Assembly: GCF_036607905.1 (NCBI RefSeq) | Contig: NZ_CP144555.1 | Span: 1,302,001-1,366,000, forward strand | Direction: 5' to 3' | DNA length: 64,000 bases | DNA from: Streptomyces sp. SCSIO 75703 | Lineage (GTDB): Bacteria > Actinomycetota > Actinomycetes > Streptomycetales > Streptomycetaceae | Shown: piece after piece, positions 13,101 to 22,183 of the stretch | Layout: each line of letters starts with the position of its first letter | How positions within the stretch are numbered: position 1 is the stretch's first letter | The notes under the pieces: model-generated | The model's input: the letters and a program-made list of their open reading frames with translations, nothing else | Databases searched by the model: none | Told to the model about the DNA's origin: nothing | Position numbers and translations under genes: made by a program

Positions 13101-14063
13101 TGCGGCGGCAACTCCCTGGTCGCGGTGTCCCTGGTGCACCGGATCAACCGGGAGTTCGGCTGTTCCCTGCCGCTTCAGGTGCTGTTCACCGCACCCACGG
13201 TGGAGCGCCTGGCCGCACGCATCGCCGACACGGCCCCGCCGCCCCGGCTGGTGCCCCTCGCCCGGGGCCACCGGGCCGCGTCCCCGGGGCGGGGCGGCAC
13301 CGGGGAGCGGCCCGTCCTGTGCTGGCCGGGCCTCGGCGGCTACGCCATGAACCTGCGGCCGCTCGCCTCCCGGCTGGCCGAGGCCCCGGGCTCCCGCCCC
13401 CTGTACGGGGTCCAGGCGTACGGCCTCAACCAGGGCGAGATCCCCCACGACGGCCTGGAGGAGATGGCCGCGGCCGACGTGCGCGCCCTGCGCCGGGTGC
13501 AGCCGGAGGGCCCGTACACGCTGTGGGGGTACTCCTTCGGCGCGCGGGTCGCCTTCGCCGCCGCCCGCCTGCTGGAGCGGGCGGGCGAGGAGGTGGACCG
13601 CCTGGTCCTCCTCGCGCCCGGGTCACCGAGGCTGCCGGGCCCGCCGTCCTGGACGGCCGCGGGGGCCGACTTCGGCGACCGGACGTTCCGCACGGTCCTC
13701 TACTCCGTCTTCGCCGGCCGCACCGACGGCCCCCTGCTCGACGCCTGTCTGCGCGAGGGCACCGACGAGGAGGGCTTCACGCGGTTCGTGCTGCGCCACT
13801 TCCCCGGCCTCGCCCCCGCCACCGTCCGCCGCGTCGTCCGCGTCGCCTGCCGCACGTACGGCTGGACGCCGGCGCCGGGGCCCGTCGCGGCCCCGGTCAC
13901 CGTCCTGGCGGCCCGCGGCGACGAGGAGTCCTTCGTCGAACGCGACCCGGCCCTCGTGGCCGGCCCGGCCACCGTCGTCCGCCTGGACACCGACCACTAC
14001 GGGCTCCTGCGGGACCCGGGGGTCGACGAACTCGCCCATGTCCTGCGCCACTCACTCGACTGA
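10164..14063 (+). CDS. indC: Indigoidine-synthetase-like single-module NRPS (A-Ox-T-TE)
   Basis: This 1299-residue protein contains an adenylation domain (about 20-520) with YTSGSTGSPKG near residue 180, NLYGPTECT and YRTGDLAHW. A flavin-type oxidase domain is inserted in the C-terminal A subdomain (about 540-860: RKTYRFYEGG, LLPKYAYASPG, GLGFMPAGYSS). LPHTANGKLD, near residue 920, restores the A10 lysine. A carrier domain (DDFFECGGNSL, Ser near 982) and a thioesterase (GYSFGAR, Ser near 1122; His in DTDHYGLL near 1275) follow. Order, length and many blocks match BpsA/IndC, which cyclise and oxidise two L-Gln to the blue pigment indigoidine. My hand alignment of the specificity pocket gives D-A-W-Q-F-G-L-I-N-K, nearly the known Gln code. 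An intermediate could instead be diverted and coupled to PAPA; that is inference. Confidence 0.9.
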   Translation: MNTVNHTGRTGTESAGSAESAGVGDLTGLLGIQVRTRPDAVAVVHGDDTLTFRELAEAAHYQALHLRTLGVGKDTCVGLFTGAGLRQAIGVWGVLRSGGAYLPLSPDYPDDRVRTMIEDSGITVLHTEEKLLDRARELAGNGVRLVTEKDAEEFRKNLDENTRNIPLPPPDPDGLAYVIYTSGSTGSPKGVMIEHRAVVHQMRWLKSAFGIGPGKVVLQKTPLSFDAAQWEFLAPACGAGTVLAPAGAHRDPGRVIDEIVTHSVTTLQCVPTLLAALLDHPDVRRCTSLRQMFSGGESLSRKLALHCARTLPHCTLVNLYGPTECTINTCAHTVDPAALSLPDGPRSVPIGRPVPGLRHHVLDDRGRPVPPGETGELHISGVQLARGYLHRPDATAERFVPSPHPAPHDRLYRTGDLAHWNTDGTLQFTGRADNQVKLRGHRIELDEIRLAIEAHTWVKNAAVLVRDDPRTGFRHLVACLELSPREAALMDQGTFGEHHLSKDSRLQVRAQLAAPGVRDDLEGARSVALPGAEATPAQRRRAFARKTYRFYEGGAPTERDVLAALSREVPPAPPRPPGRLTLTELGAILRNFGPHTSAERLLPKYAYASPGSLYATQLHAEVTGGLPGLAPGLYYYHPLRHRLVLVRPDRDTGAAPGVTFHLVGRRSAIEPVYKTNVQEVLEIEAGHLLGLFDEVLPAYGLGLRTLPHDPRARDRCGGAGDDPFLGSYALVPAEPGARPEWRDRVDVHVQIHPGSGTGLRPGQYRHRAGRLERIADELVLRRHVIAINQQVYRRASLGVTFTAHTPGDEPGYVNLGRALQHLQHNTAGLGFMPAGYSSRSGRDLPAARRMTGLLEGLGLPTGPLYFCVGGRVSDDQIAHEGMAEDTVHMKGPAELVKEDLAARLPEFMVPNRLLVLERLPHTANGKLDVRALTALADTAVAQDARPVVPPRTHTETRLCALWQAALHRDTVSVRDDFFECGGNSLVAVSLVHRINREFGCSLPLQVLFTAPTVERLAARIADTAPPPRLVPLARGHRAASPGRGGTGERPVLCWPGLGGYAMNLRPLASRLAEAPGSRPLYGVQAYGLNQGEIPHDGLEEMAAADVRALRRVQPEGPYTLWGYSFGARVAFAAARLLERAGEEVDRLVLLAPGSPRLPGPPSWTAAGADFGDRTFRTVLYSVFAGRTDGPLLDACLREGTDEEGFTRFVLRHFPGLAPATVRRVVRVACRTYGWTPAPGPVAAPVTVLAARGDEESFVERDPALVAGPATVVRLDTDHYGLLRDPGVDELAHVLRHSLD

Positions 14064-14084
14064 CACCCCAGAAGGAGCAGCACC

Positions 14085-14309
14085 GTGCCCCACGTGACCG
14101 TCAAGCACTTCCCCGCCCCGCTCGACGACGAGCGCCGCGCCCGCCTCGCCGCCCGCATCACGGAGGCCCTCCGGGAGGCCTTCGGCGTCGACGACGGCAG
14201 CGTGTCGATCGCGCTGCTGCCCGTCGCGCCCGACCGGTGGGACGCCGAGGTCTACCGGCCGGAGATCGCGGACCGCCGCGACCACCTGCTGAAGGCGCCG
14301 ACGTACTGA
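14085..14309 (+). CDS. 4-oxalocrotonate tautomerase-like small enzyme
   Basis: This 74-residue protein starts Met-Pro-His-Val-Thr-Val. Family members use Pro1, freed by methionine removal, as catalytic base, and a proline is correctly placed here. The rest (DERRARLAARITEALREAFG, VSIALLPVAPDRW, a YRPEI segment) fits the beta-alpha-beta 4-OT subunit of 60-75 residues. The GTG start is 22 bases after the NRPS stop with GAAGGAG upstream, so the two are probably cotranscribed. It could tautomerise an enamine or keto product of the NRPS, or a PAPA-derived enol. Tautomerases are also common outside clusters, so the pathway role is an inference. Confidence 0.75.
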   Translation: MPHVTVKHFPAPLDDERRARLAARITEALREAFGVDDGSVSIALLPVAPDRWDAEVYRPEIADRRDHLLKAPTY

Positions 14310-14337
14310 GCCGCGCCCGCAGGCCGCGGACCGGGCC

Positions 14338-17300
14338 TCACGCTTCCCCCGGCCCCGGGCACACCGGGACCGGAGGCACCGGCGTGACCGGGCGGGCCAT
14401 CAGGCGGCGCGGGTCGGCGGCGCGGTCGATGGCCTGCTCGACGGCGGCCATGCGGTCGGCGAGCAGGGTCAGCGCGGCGACCGCCCGGGTCAGCCGGTCC
14501 TCGTCGGCGCCGCCGAGGGCCTGGCCGCGGACGTAGGCGGCCTTGACCTCGGCCCAGCGCGCGGCCCGCTCCGGGCTGAGGGCGTGCCGCAGTTCGGCCA
14601 GTTTGAGCAGGCCGGCCTCGGCTCCGCCGGTGAGGGTCTGGGCCTCGGCGGCGTAGTGGTCGTCGACGACGGCGGACAGTTCGGCGGCGTTCATGACCGG
14701 CCGGACACGCTGGGCGATCTTGTTCATGTTGCGGTACGAGCCCTGGAGGCCGAAGGGCGGCTCGGTGCGGCTGCCGTCGGTCCGGGCGGCGGAGGCGAGG
14801 TAGGCCGCGTTGACCGCGAGGACCGTCTCCCGGGCGGCGAGCAGGTGGCGCAGGACCGCGAGGATCTCCTCCAGTTCGGCCGGCGGGTACGGGTGGGTGA
14901 GCCGGTCGGACCGGGCCGCGGGGTCGCCGCCGGCCAGCCGGATCAGCAGTTCCAGGTCGGCGCGGTCGCGGCCGGCCAGCGGGGCGAGCACCGGGTTGGC
15001 GGTGAGCGCGTTCTCGACGAAGCTCAGCGCGAACGCCTCCTCCTTGCCGGTGAGGACGTCGCCGAGGTTCCACACGTCGGCCCGGTTGGCGAGCATGTCG
15101 GGGACCCGGAAGCGGGTGCCGGACTCGGTGTAGGGGTTGCCGGCCATGCACACCGCGAAGCGCTTGCCACGCAGGTCGTGGCTGTGCGGCTCACCGTCGC
15201 GGACGCCCTCGATCCGGCGGGTGGCGTCGCACAGCGGGATGAACTTCTGCAGCAGTTCGGGCGAGAGGTGCTGGATGTCGTCGAGGTACAGGAGCGTGTT
15301 GTTGCCCGCCTCCAGCGCGAAGTTGATCTTCTCGACCTCGCGGCGGGCCGTCGCGTTCGGGGCCTCCGCCGGGTCGAGCGAGGTCACGACGCGGCCGAGG
15401 GCGGGGCCGTCGATCTTCACGAGCAGCAGTCCGAGCCGGTCGGCGACGTACTCCATCAGTGTCGTCTTGCCGTACCCGGGCGGGGAGACGAGGAGCAGCA
15501 GGCCGCCGGTGCCGGCGCGGCGGGAGGTGCCGGTGGTGCCGAGCTGCTTGGCGAGGCTGTCGCCGATCAGCGGCAGGTAGACCTCGTCGATCAGGCGGCT
15601 GCGCACGAAGGCGGACATGACCCGCGGCCGGTGCTCGTCCAGGCGCAGCCGGGCGCGCTCGGCGGCCACCAGTTCGGTGCGGCGGCGCTGGTAGGCGCGG
15701 TGTCCGGGCACGTCGTGGGTGCAAAACCGCCGGGTGCGGGCCAGGAACTCGTCGATCCGGACGGTGAGGGCGCGGCCGGTCAGCCGCGGGTGGCTGCCGA
15801 GCAGTCCCTCGACGGTCGTGGTCAGCGGCGCCTCGCCGGGGTAGCGGGGCAGGTCCGGGCAGAGTTCGGCGGCGACCGCCTCGGCCAGGTCGCCGGGGTC
15901 GAGGTCGGTGCCGGCCGCGCCGGCGTAGGCGGTGAGCCACGCCTCGACGAGCTGGTGGCGGGCCGCCGGGTCGGGCAGCGCGGCCAGGTCCTCGTCGTAG
16001 GCGGGTGCGTCCACGGCCTCGCGGAAGGCGTCGAGCAGGGCGCCGGTGGCGGCGGCGAGCACGAACCCCTCGGGGCCGCCGGTGAGTTCCTCGAAGAGGT
16101 AGGAGGCGGCGGCGGTCGCGGCGGGGCCGCCGATGGCCTCGGCGAGTTCGGCGCGCAGGTCGTCGGCGCCCGGTGCCCGGCCGAAGGCGGCGCGGGCCCG
16201 TTCCAGCGAGCGTGCGCGCCGGGTCCATTCCTCGCGCCGGCCCGGGGTGGTGCCGTGGGCCCAGAAGAGCTGGGCGGCGGCGCGTGCGGCGGGCTCGTGG
16301 CGCAGCGGTCCGGCGGCGTCGTACAGGGCGAGCAGGGCGCGCAGGATCAGCACGGCGTCGTGGTCGTGGACGCCCCGTTCGTACCCCTCGTCGTACGCGG
16401 CCTGCGCGGTCCGGGCGACCAGGTCGGGCAGGTCGGCCGCGGCCAGGGCGCGCGGACCGTGTTCGTCCAGGAGCCGGGCGGCGAGGTGTTCGGCGCGGTA
16501 GACCTCGGGTGACTCGGAGGGCAGGGGCCGGTCCCAGTAGGGGCGGGTGGCGGCGAAGCCGGGGTCGGTGACCGGGCGGCGGTAGTCGGTGCCGCCGAGC
16601 GCGAAGGCGAGGCCGTCGCCGTCCGGGACCAGGCCCAGGTCGAGCGGCTGGGTGTTGACGGCGAAGCTGTGGTCCCCGAGCCGCAGGGCGCGGCCGTCGT
16701 CGGCGTACAGGTCGGCGCGGTCGCGCAGGGCGCGCAGCGCCTCCTGGCGGGCGGCCTCCAGGCGGCCGTCGATCTCCTCGGCGCGGACCGTGTCGCCCTC
16801 GGCGCGCAGGTCCCCGGCGATGCGGCGGACCTTGCCGGGCATCGGGTCGGAGGTGAAGTAGGCGGTGACGGCGTCCGCGTCGGGCAGGGCGGCGGCCCGG
16901 CGGGTCACGGTGGCGAGGACGCGGGCGGCGGAGTCGGCGAGGCGTTCGGCGCGGCGGGCCCGCGCGTCGGCGAGGGTCTGCTTGCGGGCGGAGAACGCCT
17001 CCTGCACCTCGTCGCGCTTGTCGGCGAGCCGGTCGAGGAAGTCGTCGAACTCGCCGAACCGCGACTCCAGGTTCTCCACCTGGACGAGGACGCGGGCCAG
17101 TTGTCCGTCGCACTCCTCGGGGCTGTCGGCCGCCGCGAGGGCGCCGGTCACGGACTGGCCGAGCAGCGCGAACTCGGCGGTGAAAGCGGCTCGTTCCTCG
17201 TGGTCGAGGAGTTCGCGGCGCCGGTTGTCGAGGGTGGCGCGGACCCGGTTGACCCCGCCGAGGACGGTGGCGATGCGCTCCAGTACGGCGGTGCGGACGG

Positions 17301-19221
17301 TGGCGTCGCCGAATTCCAGGCCGGCGACGACCTCGGTGACCGTGCGCAGCCGGTCGCCCAGTTCCTCCAGGCGGGCGGCGACGGGCTCGGCCTCGGCGAC
17401 GGTGGTGACGGCCCCGGCGGCGTCGAGCAGTTCCCCGACGTCGGCGTGGTGTCCGGCGAACGCCTCGTCGCGGGCCAGGTGGGTGACGGCCCGGCGGCCG
17501 AAGGAGGCGAGGTCGGCCTCGGCGCCCTCGGCCAGTTCCTCCAGCCGCTCGGCGTCGAGGTGGCGCAGGTCCTTCAGGGTGAGCAACTGTCCCTGCGCCC
17601 GCCGCAGTTCGGTCAGTCCGTCGACCCAGGCGGCGGCGTCGCGGGGACTCTCGCCGCGCAGCCGGCGCACCACGGCGTCGAGGCGTTCGGCGGCCTCGTC
17701 CAGCCGCTCGGCGGCGTGCCGGGTCAGCTCCTGCACGGTGCGGAACTCGGCCAGCACCTGTTCGGCGGTGGCCCGTACCTCGGCCAACGGCTCGTGCAGG
17801 GAGCCGAGTTCCGCGTCGTCGAGCCAGTGGCAGGAGTCGGCGAGGCGCACGCAGGAGGCGGCCAGCTCCTCGTACACCTCGCTGGTGGGGGTGGTCTCGG
17901 TGACGGCGCGGGTGATGGAGAGGCAGTCGGAGATGCCGCGGACGAGGTCGGCGTTGCCGACGCGGGCGAGCGCTCCGCTTCCGGTGGGCAGGGCGGCGGC
18001 GTGGGTGTCGGAGAGGTAGGGTGACTCCCAGAGCTGGAGGGTGTGCACGCGGGCCGGTTCGTCACCGGAGCGGAGCACCGCCAGGGTGCCGTCGTCGAAG
18101 AGCGCCCAGGCCGTGCAGGAGAGCGGGGTGGCGATCTCCTTGCGGAGCATGTTGTACGGCAGCAGCAGGCTCCGGCCGCTCGCCGGCGCGTGGAAGGCGA
18201 AGAGCGTGTCCTCGCCGTTGGGCGAGCGCACCGCCCGCTCGAACTCCAGCCCGTCGGTGTCGACGGAGTCGAAGAGCTTGTGCGGGCCGGCGGAGAGGCA
18301 GTAGCCGCCGGGGAAGACGATGCCCTGGTCCTCGGGGAGCCGCCTGCACGCCTGCCCGATGCCGTCGAGGCGGAGCACGGTACCGGTCAGGGTGTTGTGC
18401 ACCAGGTACCGGTCGGCGTCCTCCTTGTACGGGCGTACGCGCAGCAGGATCAGCGCGCCGACCCGGGCGTGGGCGATGTCCGCGTCGGCGAGCGACTGGA
18501 GGGGTTCGGCGACCGGCTCGCTGTGGATGCCGTCCGGGGTCTCGGTGTCGTTCTCCCGTTTGACGGTGAGGCTGCCGCCGACGGTGGTGACGAAGAGGCC
18601 GCCGCCCACGGAGACGTGCGGGTGCCGGCCGAGGACGTGGTCCTCGCGGGTGGTCTCGGTCCAGGGGAAGTCGTGGGCGGGCGGCAGGACGTGGTCGCGT
18701 TCGCCGCGGGCGTCGAGGAAGGCGGCCCGGCCGTCGTCCGTCACCTCCCAGCGCAGGACGCGGATGTCGTCGGTCTTCTCGCCGGTCTGGAAGACGGCGA
18801 GCAGCCGGTCCTCGACGCGGCGCAGCCGCAGCAGGCGGGCCTGCCGGTAGTAGCGGTGCAGGGCGGTGAACTCGTGCACGAAAGCGGGGTCGTCGAGCAG
18901 CCCGGGGACGGTGTCCGCCGGGAGCGGGTTCAGTTCACGGTCGTACAGCGTGAAGACGTCCCCGACGGCGGTGCCGGCGCCCCGGCCCGGTGTGGTGTTG
19001 TGGCCGAGCAGGAGCGTGTCGGCGACGGCCACGGTGTCGCGGGGCACGCCGGGCTGCGCGGTGTGCAGCCGTTCGGTGCCGGCGAGCCCGAGCCGCAGCG
19101 ACCCGAACTCCTCGACCCGCCGGGCGTCGAGCGCCTCGGCCCGCCGGGCCAGTTCGGCGGCCTGCGCGGCCAGCCGGTCACGCAGCACCTCGTACGTACC
19201 GGCATCGAGACCGGTGGTCAT
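14338..19221 (-). CDS. Giant AAA-type 'DNA repair ATPase' (DUF3686 family)
   Basis: This 1627-residue protein has a long N-terminal beta-rich region (residues about 40-420, with repeated LLRVRPY- and LRWEVTDD-like strands). Helical, probably coiled-coil segments follow (about 430-800, rich in Glu, Arg and Ala). A C-terminal AAA module has Walker A SPPGYGKTTL near residue 1244, Walker B TLLYLDDIQH near 1310 and a sensor-like AGNPYTESGTRF. The family is annotated as a DNA repair ATPase and is typically coded beside a flotillin. That repair role is not experimentally secure as far as I know. The ATG at 19221 has AGAGGTG upstream. It converges on the tautomerase gene with only 28 bases between stops, and lies 207 bases after the flotillin gene, probably in one transcript. 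Confidence 0.8.
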   Translation of the reverse strand: MTTGLDAGTYEVLRDRLAAQAAELARRAEALDARRVEEFGSLRLGLAGTERLHTAQPGVPRDTVAVADTLLLGHNTTPGRGAGTAVGDVFTLYDRELNPLPADTVPGLLDDPAFVHEFTALHRYYRQARLLRLRRVEDRLLAVFQTGEKTDDIRVLRWEVTDDGRAAFLDARGERDHVLPPAHDFPWTETTREDHVLGRHPHVSVGGGLFVTTVGGSLTVKRENDTETPDGIHSEPVAEPLQSLADADIAHARVGALILLRVRPYKEDADRYLVHNTLTGTVLRLDGIGQACRRLPEDQGIVFPGGYCLSAGPHKLFDSVDTDGLEFERAVRSPNGEDTLFAFHAPASGRSLLLPYNMLRKEIATPLSCTAWALFDDGTLAVLRSGDEPARVHTLQLWESPYLSDTHAAALPTGSGALARVGNADLVRGISDCLSITRAVTETTPTSEVYEELAASCVRLADSCHWLDDAELGSLHEPLAEVRATAEQVLAEFRTVQELTRHAAERLDEAAERLDAVVRRLRGESPRDAAAWVDGLTELRRAQGQLLTLKDLRHLDAERLEELAEGAEADLASFGRRAVTHLARDEAFAGHHADVGELLDAAGAVTTVAEAEPVAARLEELGDRLRTVTEVVAGLEFGDATVRTAVLERIATVLGGVNRVRATLDNRRRELLDHEERAAFTAEFALLGQSVTGALAAADSPEECDGQLARVLVQVENLESRFGEFDDFLDRLADKRDEVQEAFSARKQTLADARARRAERLADSAARVLATVTRRAAALPDADAVTAYFTSDPMPGKVRRIAGDLRAEGDTVRAEEIDGRLEAARQEALRALRDRADLYADDGRALRLGDHSFAVNTQPLDLGLVPDGDGLAFALGGTDYRRPVTDPGFAATRPYWDRPLPSESPEVYRAEHLAARLLDEHGPRALAAADLPDLVARTAQAAYDEGYERGVHDHDAVLILRALLALYDAAGPLRHEPAARAAAQLFWAHGTTPGRREEWTRRARSLERARAAFGRAPGADDLRAELAEAIGGPAATAAASYLFEELTGGPEGFVLAAATGALLDAFREAVDAPAYDEDLAALPDPAARHQLVEAWLTAYAGAAGTDLDPGDLAEAVAAELCPDLPRYPGEAPLTTTVEGLLGSHPRLTGRALTVRIDEFLARTRRFCTHDVPGHRAYQRRRTELVAAERARLRLDEHRPRVMSAFVRSRLIDEVYLPLIGDSLAKQLGTTGTSRRAGTGGLLLLVSPPGYGKTTLMEYVADRLGLLLVKIDGPALGRVVTSLDPAEAPNATARREVEKINFALEAGNNTLLYLDDIQHLSPELLQKFIPLCDATRRIEGVRDGEPHSHDLRGKRFAVCMAGNPYTESGTRFRVPDMLANRADVWNLGDVLTGKEEAFALSFVENALTANPVLAPLAGRDRADLELLIRLAGGDPAARSDRLTHPYPPAELEEILAVLRHLLAARETVLAVNAAYLASAARTDGSRTEPPFGLQGSYRNMNKIAQRVRPVMNAAELSAVVDDHYAAEAQTLTGGAEAGLLKLAELRHALSPERAARWAEVKAAYVRGQALGGADEDRLTRAVAALTLLADRMAAVEQAIDRAADPRRLMARPVTPVPPVPVCPGPGEA

Positions 19222-19428
19222 GGCACACCTCTCAGTCAGTCATGGGGGCCGGCCGCGGGGGCCGGGGTGGGGGCCTCGCCGGGGCCGGGCCGACGCGCCG
19301 TCACGCCCCGTGAAGGCCCCCGCCGGGCGGGGGCGGACGAGCGCGGGCACCAGCCCGCCGCCGTACCGCCCACCGTCGCTCCCGGCCGGGCCGGGGCCGC
19401 GTCCCCGCACCGGCCCGCCGGAGCTCCG

Positions 19429-21534
19429 TCAGCCCGCTCCCCCGCCGGCGGGCGCCCCGTGGCCGTTGGCGTGGGGGGCCGGGGCGAGTTCCGTGCCCTC
19501 GCCGGAGAGGACGGGACCGGCGACCGCCGACAGGGGCAGGTCACCGAGGCCCAGTTCGGCGGCCTTGTCCAGCAGTTGGCGAAGCCCCCCGGAGTGCGGG
19601 CCCCCGTCGCGCACGAGCCGGAGCAGCAGCGCGGAGACGGTCAGGTTCTGCACGTCGGCCGTGGACACCGACCCGAGGACACGGGTGAGGTCGTCGGTGA
19701 AGCTCGACGAGCCGTCCAGCCAGGGACGCGCCAGGGCCTGCGCGGTCTCGGAGTTGCCGACGAAGCCGTCGAGGGACTTGCCGAGCGAGATCGAGGACAT
19801 GAGCCGGTCGAAGAAGACGGACTCCCCGCCGACGATGTCGATGTCGGCGTTCTCCAGACCGGTGGCGAGCACGGTGGCCTGGGCCTCGGCGATCTGCCGC
19901 TGGGCGTCCAGCCCGGCCATGCGGATCTCCTTCTCCGCCTCCAGCCGCAGCCGGTACTCCTCGTGGGTGCGGGACGCCTCGTCGAGGGCGGCCATCGCCG
20001 CGGCCTTCGCGGTCAGGCCCTCCGCCTCCGCCTTCAGCTTGCCGCCGATGCTCTCCGCCTCGGCCAGCGCACGGGCCCGCGCGCCCTCGGCCTCGGCCCG
20101 CAGCCGCGCCTCGGTGGCCTCGGCCTCCGCACGGCCGGCCTTCTCGATGACCTCGGCCTCCTTCTCCCGGACCTGGACGGCGGCCAGCCCCTCGGCGGCC
20201 CGCTCCGCCTGGATGCCCTCGGCGAGCCGCAGCTTGGCCCGCGCGTCGAGGTCGGCGCTCTTCAGCCGGGCCTCGGCCAGGGAGAGTTCCTCGGCGGCGC
20301 GGTGGACGGCGGCCTGTTCGGCGGCCTCGGCGGCCTTGATGTCCTTGACCAGCCGCTCCTGCGCCTCCGCCTCGGCCGCGATGATCACCGCCTGGCGGTC
20401 GCGCTCCGCCTCCTCGACGGCGCGCAGCCTCTTGATGGACTCCTCCTGCTCGGCCACCGTACGGTCCACGGCCACCCGCTCGCGGACGACCTCGGCGATC
20501 TCGCGCCGCTCGGCCTCGACCTCCTTGTCGGCGGCGATCCGGGTGAGCTGGGTCTCCCGCTCCCGGGCGATGACCTCCAGGAGGCGGTCCTTCTCGATGC
20601 GCTCGCTCTCGATGGCGATGACCCGCTCGCGGTTCTTCGCGGCGACGGCGACCTCGCGGGCCTGGTTCTCCCGCTGGACCCCCAGTTCCTCCTCCGTCTT
20701 CAGGAAGGCGCTCTGCGCCCGCAGCCGCTCCTCCTCGACGACCCGCGCCGTCTCGGCCTCCTCGCGGGCCCGGACGGTCTCGATCTCCCGCTTCTGCTTG
20801 ATCTCGGCGTCCGTGCGGCGCCGCTCCAGCTCCAGGATGGCCTCCCGGGCGTCGACGTCCTGCCGGGTGATCTCCTTCTCCTCGGTGCGCTGCGCCTCGT
20901 TGGTGCGCACGTGCTCCACGGCGGTCAGTTCGGTGATCTTGCGGATGCCCTGGGCGTCGAGGACGTTGGCCGGGTCGAGCTGGGAGAGCGGCGTCTGCTC
21001 CAGGTAGTCGATCGCCGCGTCCTCCAGGTGGTAGCCGTTCAGGTCGACGCCGATGACCTCGATGATGCGGAAGCGCAGTTCCTCGCGCTTGGTGTAGAGG
21101 TCGGTGAAGTCGAGCTGCTTGCCGACCGTCTTGAGCGCCTCGGAGAACTTGGCGTGGAACAGTTCCTGGAGGGTCTCCCGGTCGCTGGCCCGCGCGGTGC
21201 CGACGGCCTGGGCGACCCGGATGACGTCCTCGGCGGTCTTGTTGACCCGGACGAAGAAGGAGATCCGGATGTCGGCGCGGATGTTGTCCTGGCAGATCAG
21301 GCCCTCGCGGCCGGCCCGGGTGATCTCGATCGTCTTCACCGAGATGTCCATCACCTCGGCCTTGTGCAGCACCGGCAGCACGACCTGCCCGGTGAAGGAC
21401 ACGTCGACCTTGCGCAGCTTGGAGACGATCAGGGCCTTGCCCTGTTCCACCTTGCGGAAGAGCGCGGACAGCGCGAGGAGGATGAGCAGGCACGCGGCGG
21501 CGAGCGCGGCGATGCCCACGGTCATGGTGTTCAT
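19429..21534 (-). CDS. Flotillin-like SPFH-domain membrane protein (YqiK/FloT type)
   Basis: This 701-residue protein has one N-terminal membrane segment (residues about 5-26), an SPFH/band-7 domain (about 27-200) and a very long charged coiled coil (about 205-560) with many Glu-Ala-Glu repeats typical of flotillins. A short C-terminal domain contains IVGGESVFFDRLM. Flotillins scaffold membrane microdomains. Here the partner genes are the giant ATPase downstream and a YqiJ-like small membrane protein upstream, the arrangement of E. coli yqiJ-yqiK with an ATPase added. The start ATG at 21534 has AAGGA eight bases upstream; an ATG nine bases downstream is possible. The low-complexity C-terminus (HGAPAGGGAG) is unlikely to be folded. 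Confidence 0.88.
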   Translation of the reverse strand: MNTMTVGIAALAAACLLILLALSALFRKVEQGKALIVSKLRKVDVSFTGQVVLPVLHKAEVMDISVKTIEITRAGREGLICQDNIRADIRISFFVRVNKTAEDVIRVAQAVGTARASDRETLQELFHAKFSEALKTVGKQLDFTDLYTKREELRFRIIEVIGVDLNGYHLEDAAIDYLEQTPLSQLDPANVLDAQGIRKITELTAVEHVRTNEAQRTEEKEITRQDVDAREAILELERRRTDAEIKQKREIETVRAREEAETARVVEEERLRAQSAFLKTEEELGVQRENQAREVAVAAKNRERVIAIESERIEKDRLLEVIARERETQLTRIAADKEVEAERREIAEVVRERVAVDRTVAEQEESIKRLRAVEEAERDRQAVIIAAEAEAQERLVKDIKAAEAAEQAAVHRAAEELSLAEARLKSADLDARAKLRLAEGIQAERAAEGLAAVQVREKEAEVIEKAGRAEAEATEARLRAEAEGARARALAEAESIGGKLKAEAEGLTAKAAAMAALDEASRTHEEYRLRLEAEKEIRMAGLDAQRQIAEAQATVLATGLENADIDIVGGESVFFDRLMSSISLGKSLDGFVGNSETAQALARPWLDGSSSFTDDLTRVLGSVSTADVQNLTVSALLLRLVRDGGPHSGGLRQLLDKAAELGLGDLPLSAVAGPVLSGEGTELAPAPHANGHGAPAGGGAG

Positions 21535-21730
21535 GGCATACGTCCTTGCGGCGTGGAAGAAGGGAACGTGCGGTCCGCACGACGCCGGGCGGCGGTGCGG
21601 CGTGGGGCACGGCCCGGACGGTCCGCCTCGGGAGGTGCCGGCCCGCGGTACGGCTCGGGCCCGTGGCCCGTGCACCGCGGCTCGGCGCCACCCCGGCGGC
21701 ACATGCGAGGAGGCCCCTGGGTGGTGCGGC

Positions 21731-22183
21731 TCAGGTGGCGCGGTCGCGCGAGGTGCGCGGGGCGCGCGCCGCCGGCCGGCGGTCGTCCGGTCCCGCGTCG
21801 GCGGCGGGTCCGGACTCGGGTTCGTCGGGGCGCAGTCGATGCAGCGGCCGTACGAAGAGGCAGGTCAGCGGCCAGGCGGCGACCGGGGCCACCGCGGGGG
21901 CGGCCAGCCGCAGCAGACCGGCGCCCGGCCCCGGCGGCGCGGTCACGGCCAGCAGGGCCGCCGCGCCGACGCTCGCGGACCAGGCGAGCAGGGTGAGCAC
22001 GGAGAGGGCGACCGACACGGGCACGCCGCCCAGGCGCCAGGCGCGCAGGTCGATGTCCGTGTCGAAGGTGCCCACGTCGGCCGCGCCCACGGCGACCAGC
22101 AGCCAGAAGCACACGACCGCGGCGAGGGCGGTGGTCGGCAGAAGGGTGGGCAGTCCGGTCGCGGCCGTCACCAGCGTGCGCAT
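21731..22183 (-). CDS. YqiJ-like small membrane protein (flotillin partner)
   Basis: This 150-residue protein has three probable membrane segments (about residues 12-32, 50-72 and 83-110) and a charged, Pro/Asp/Arg-rich tail. The FWLLVAVGAADVGTFDTDID segment followed by LRAWRLGGVPVSVALSVL resembles the N-terminal half of YqiJ/NfeD-related proteins that accompany flotillins. The usual C-terminal OB-fold is much shortened or missing. The ATG at 22183 was chosen because a membrane segment follows at once; the open frame continues upstream but reads as low-quality sequence. Position directly upstream of the flotillin in the same direction supports the assignment. Confidence 0.65.
   Translation of the reverse strand: MRTLVTAATGLPTLLPTTALAAVVCFWLLVAVGAADVGTFDTDIDLRAWRLGGVPVSVALSVLTLLAWSASVGAAALLAVTAPPGPGAGLLRLAAPAVAPVAAWPLTCLFVRPLHRLRPDEPESGPAADAGPDDRRPAARAPRTSRDRAT

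Noticed and set aside
10091..14536. 1481-codon + strand frame overlapping the NRPS gene
   Set aside because: It reads as Pro/Arg/Gly-rich nonsense. The other frame holds all NRPS motifs in order.
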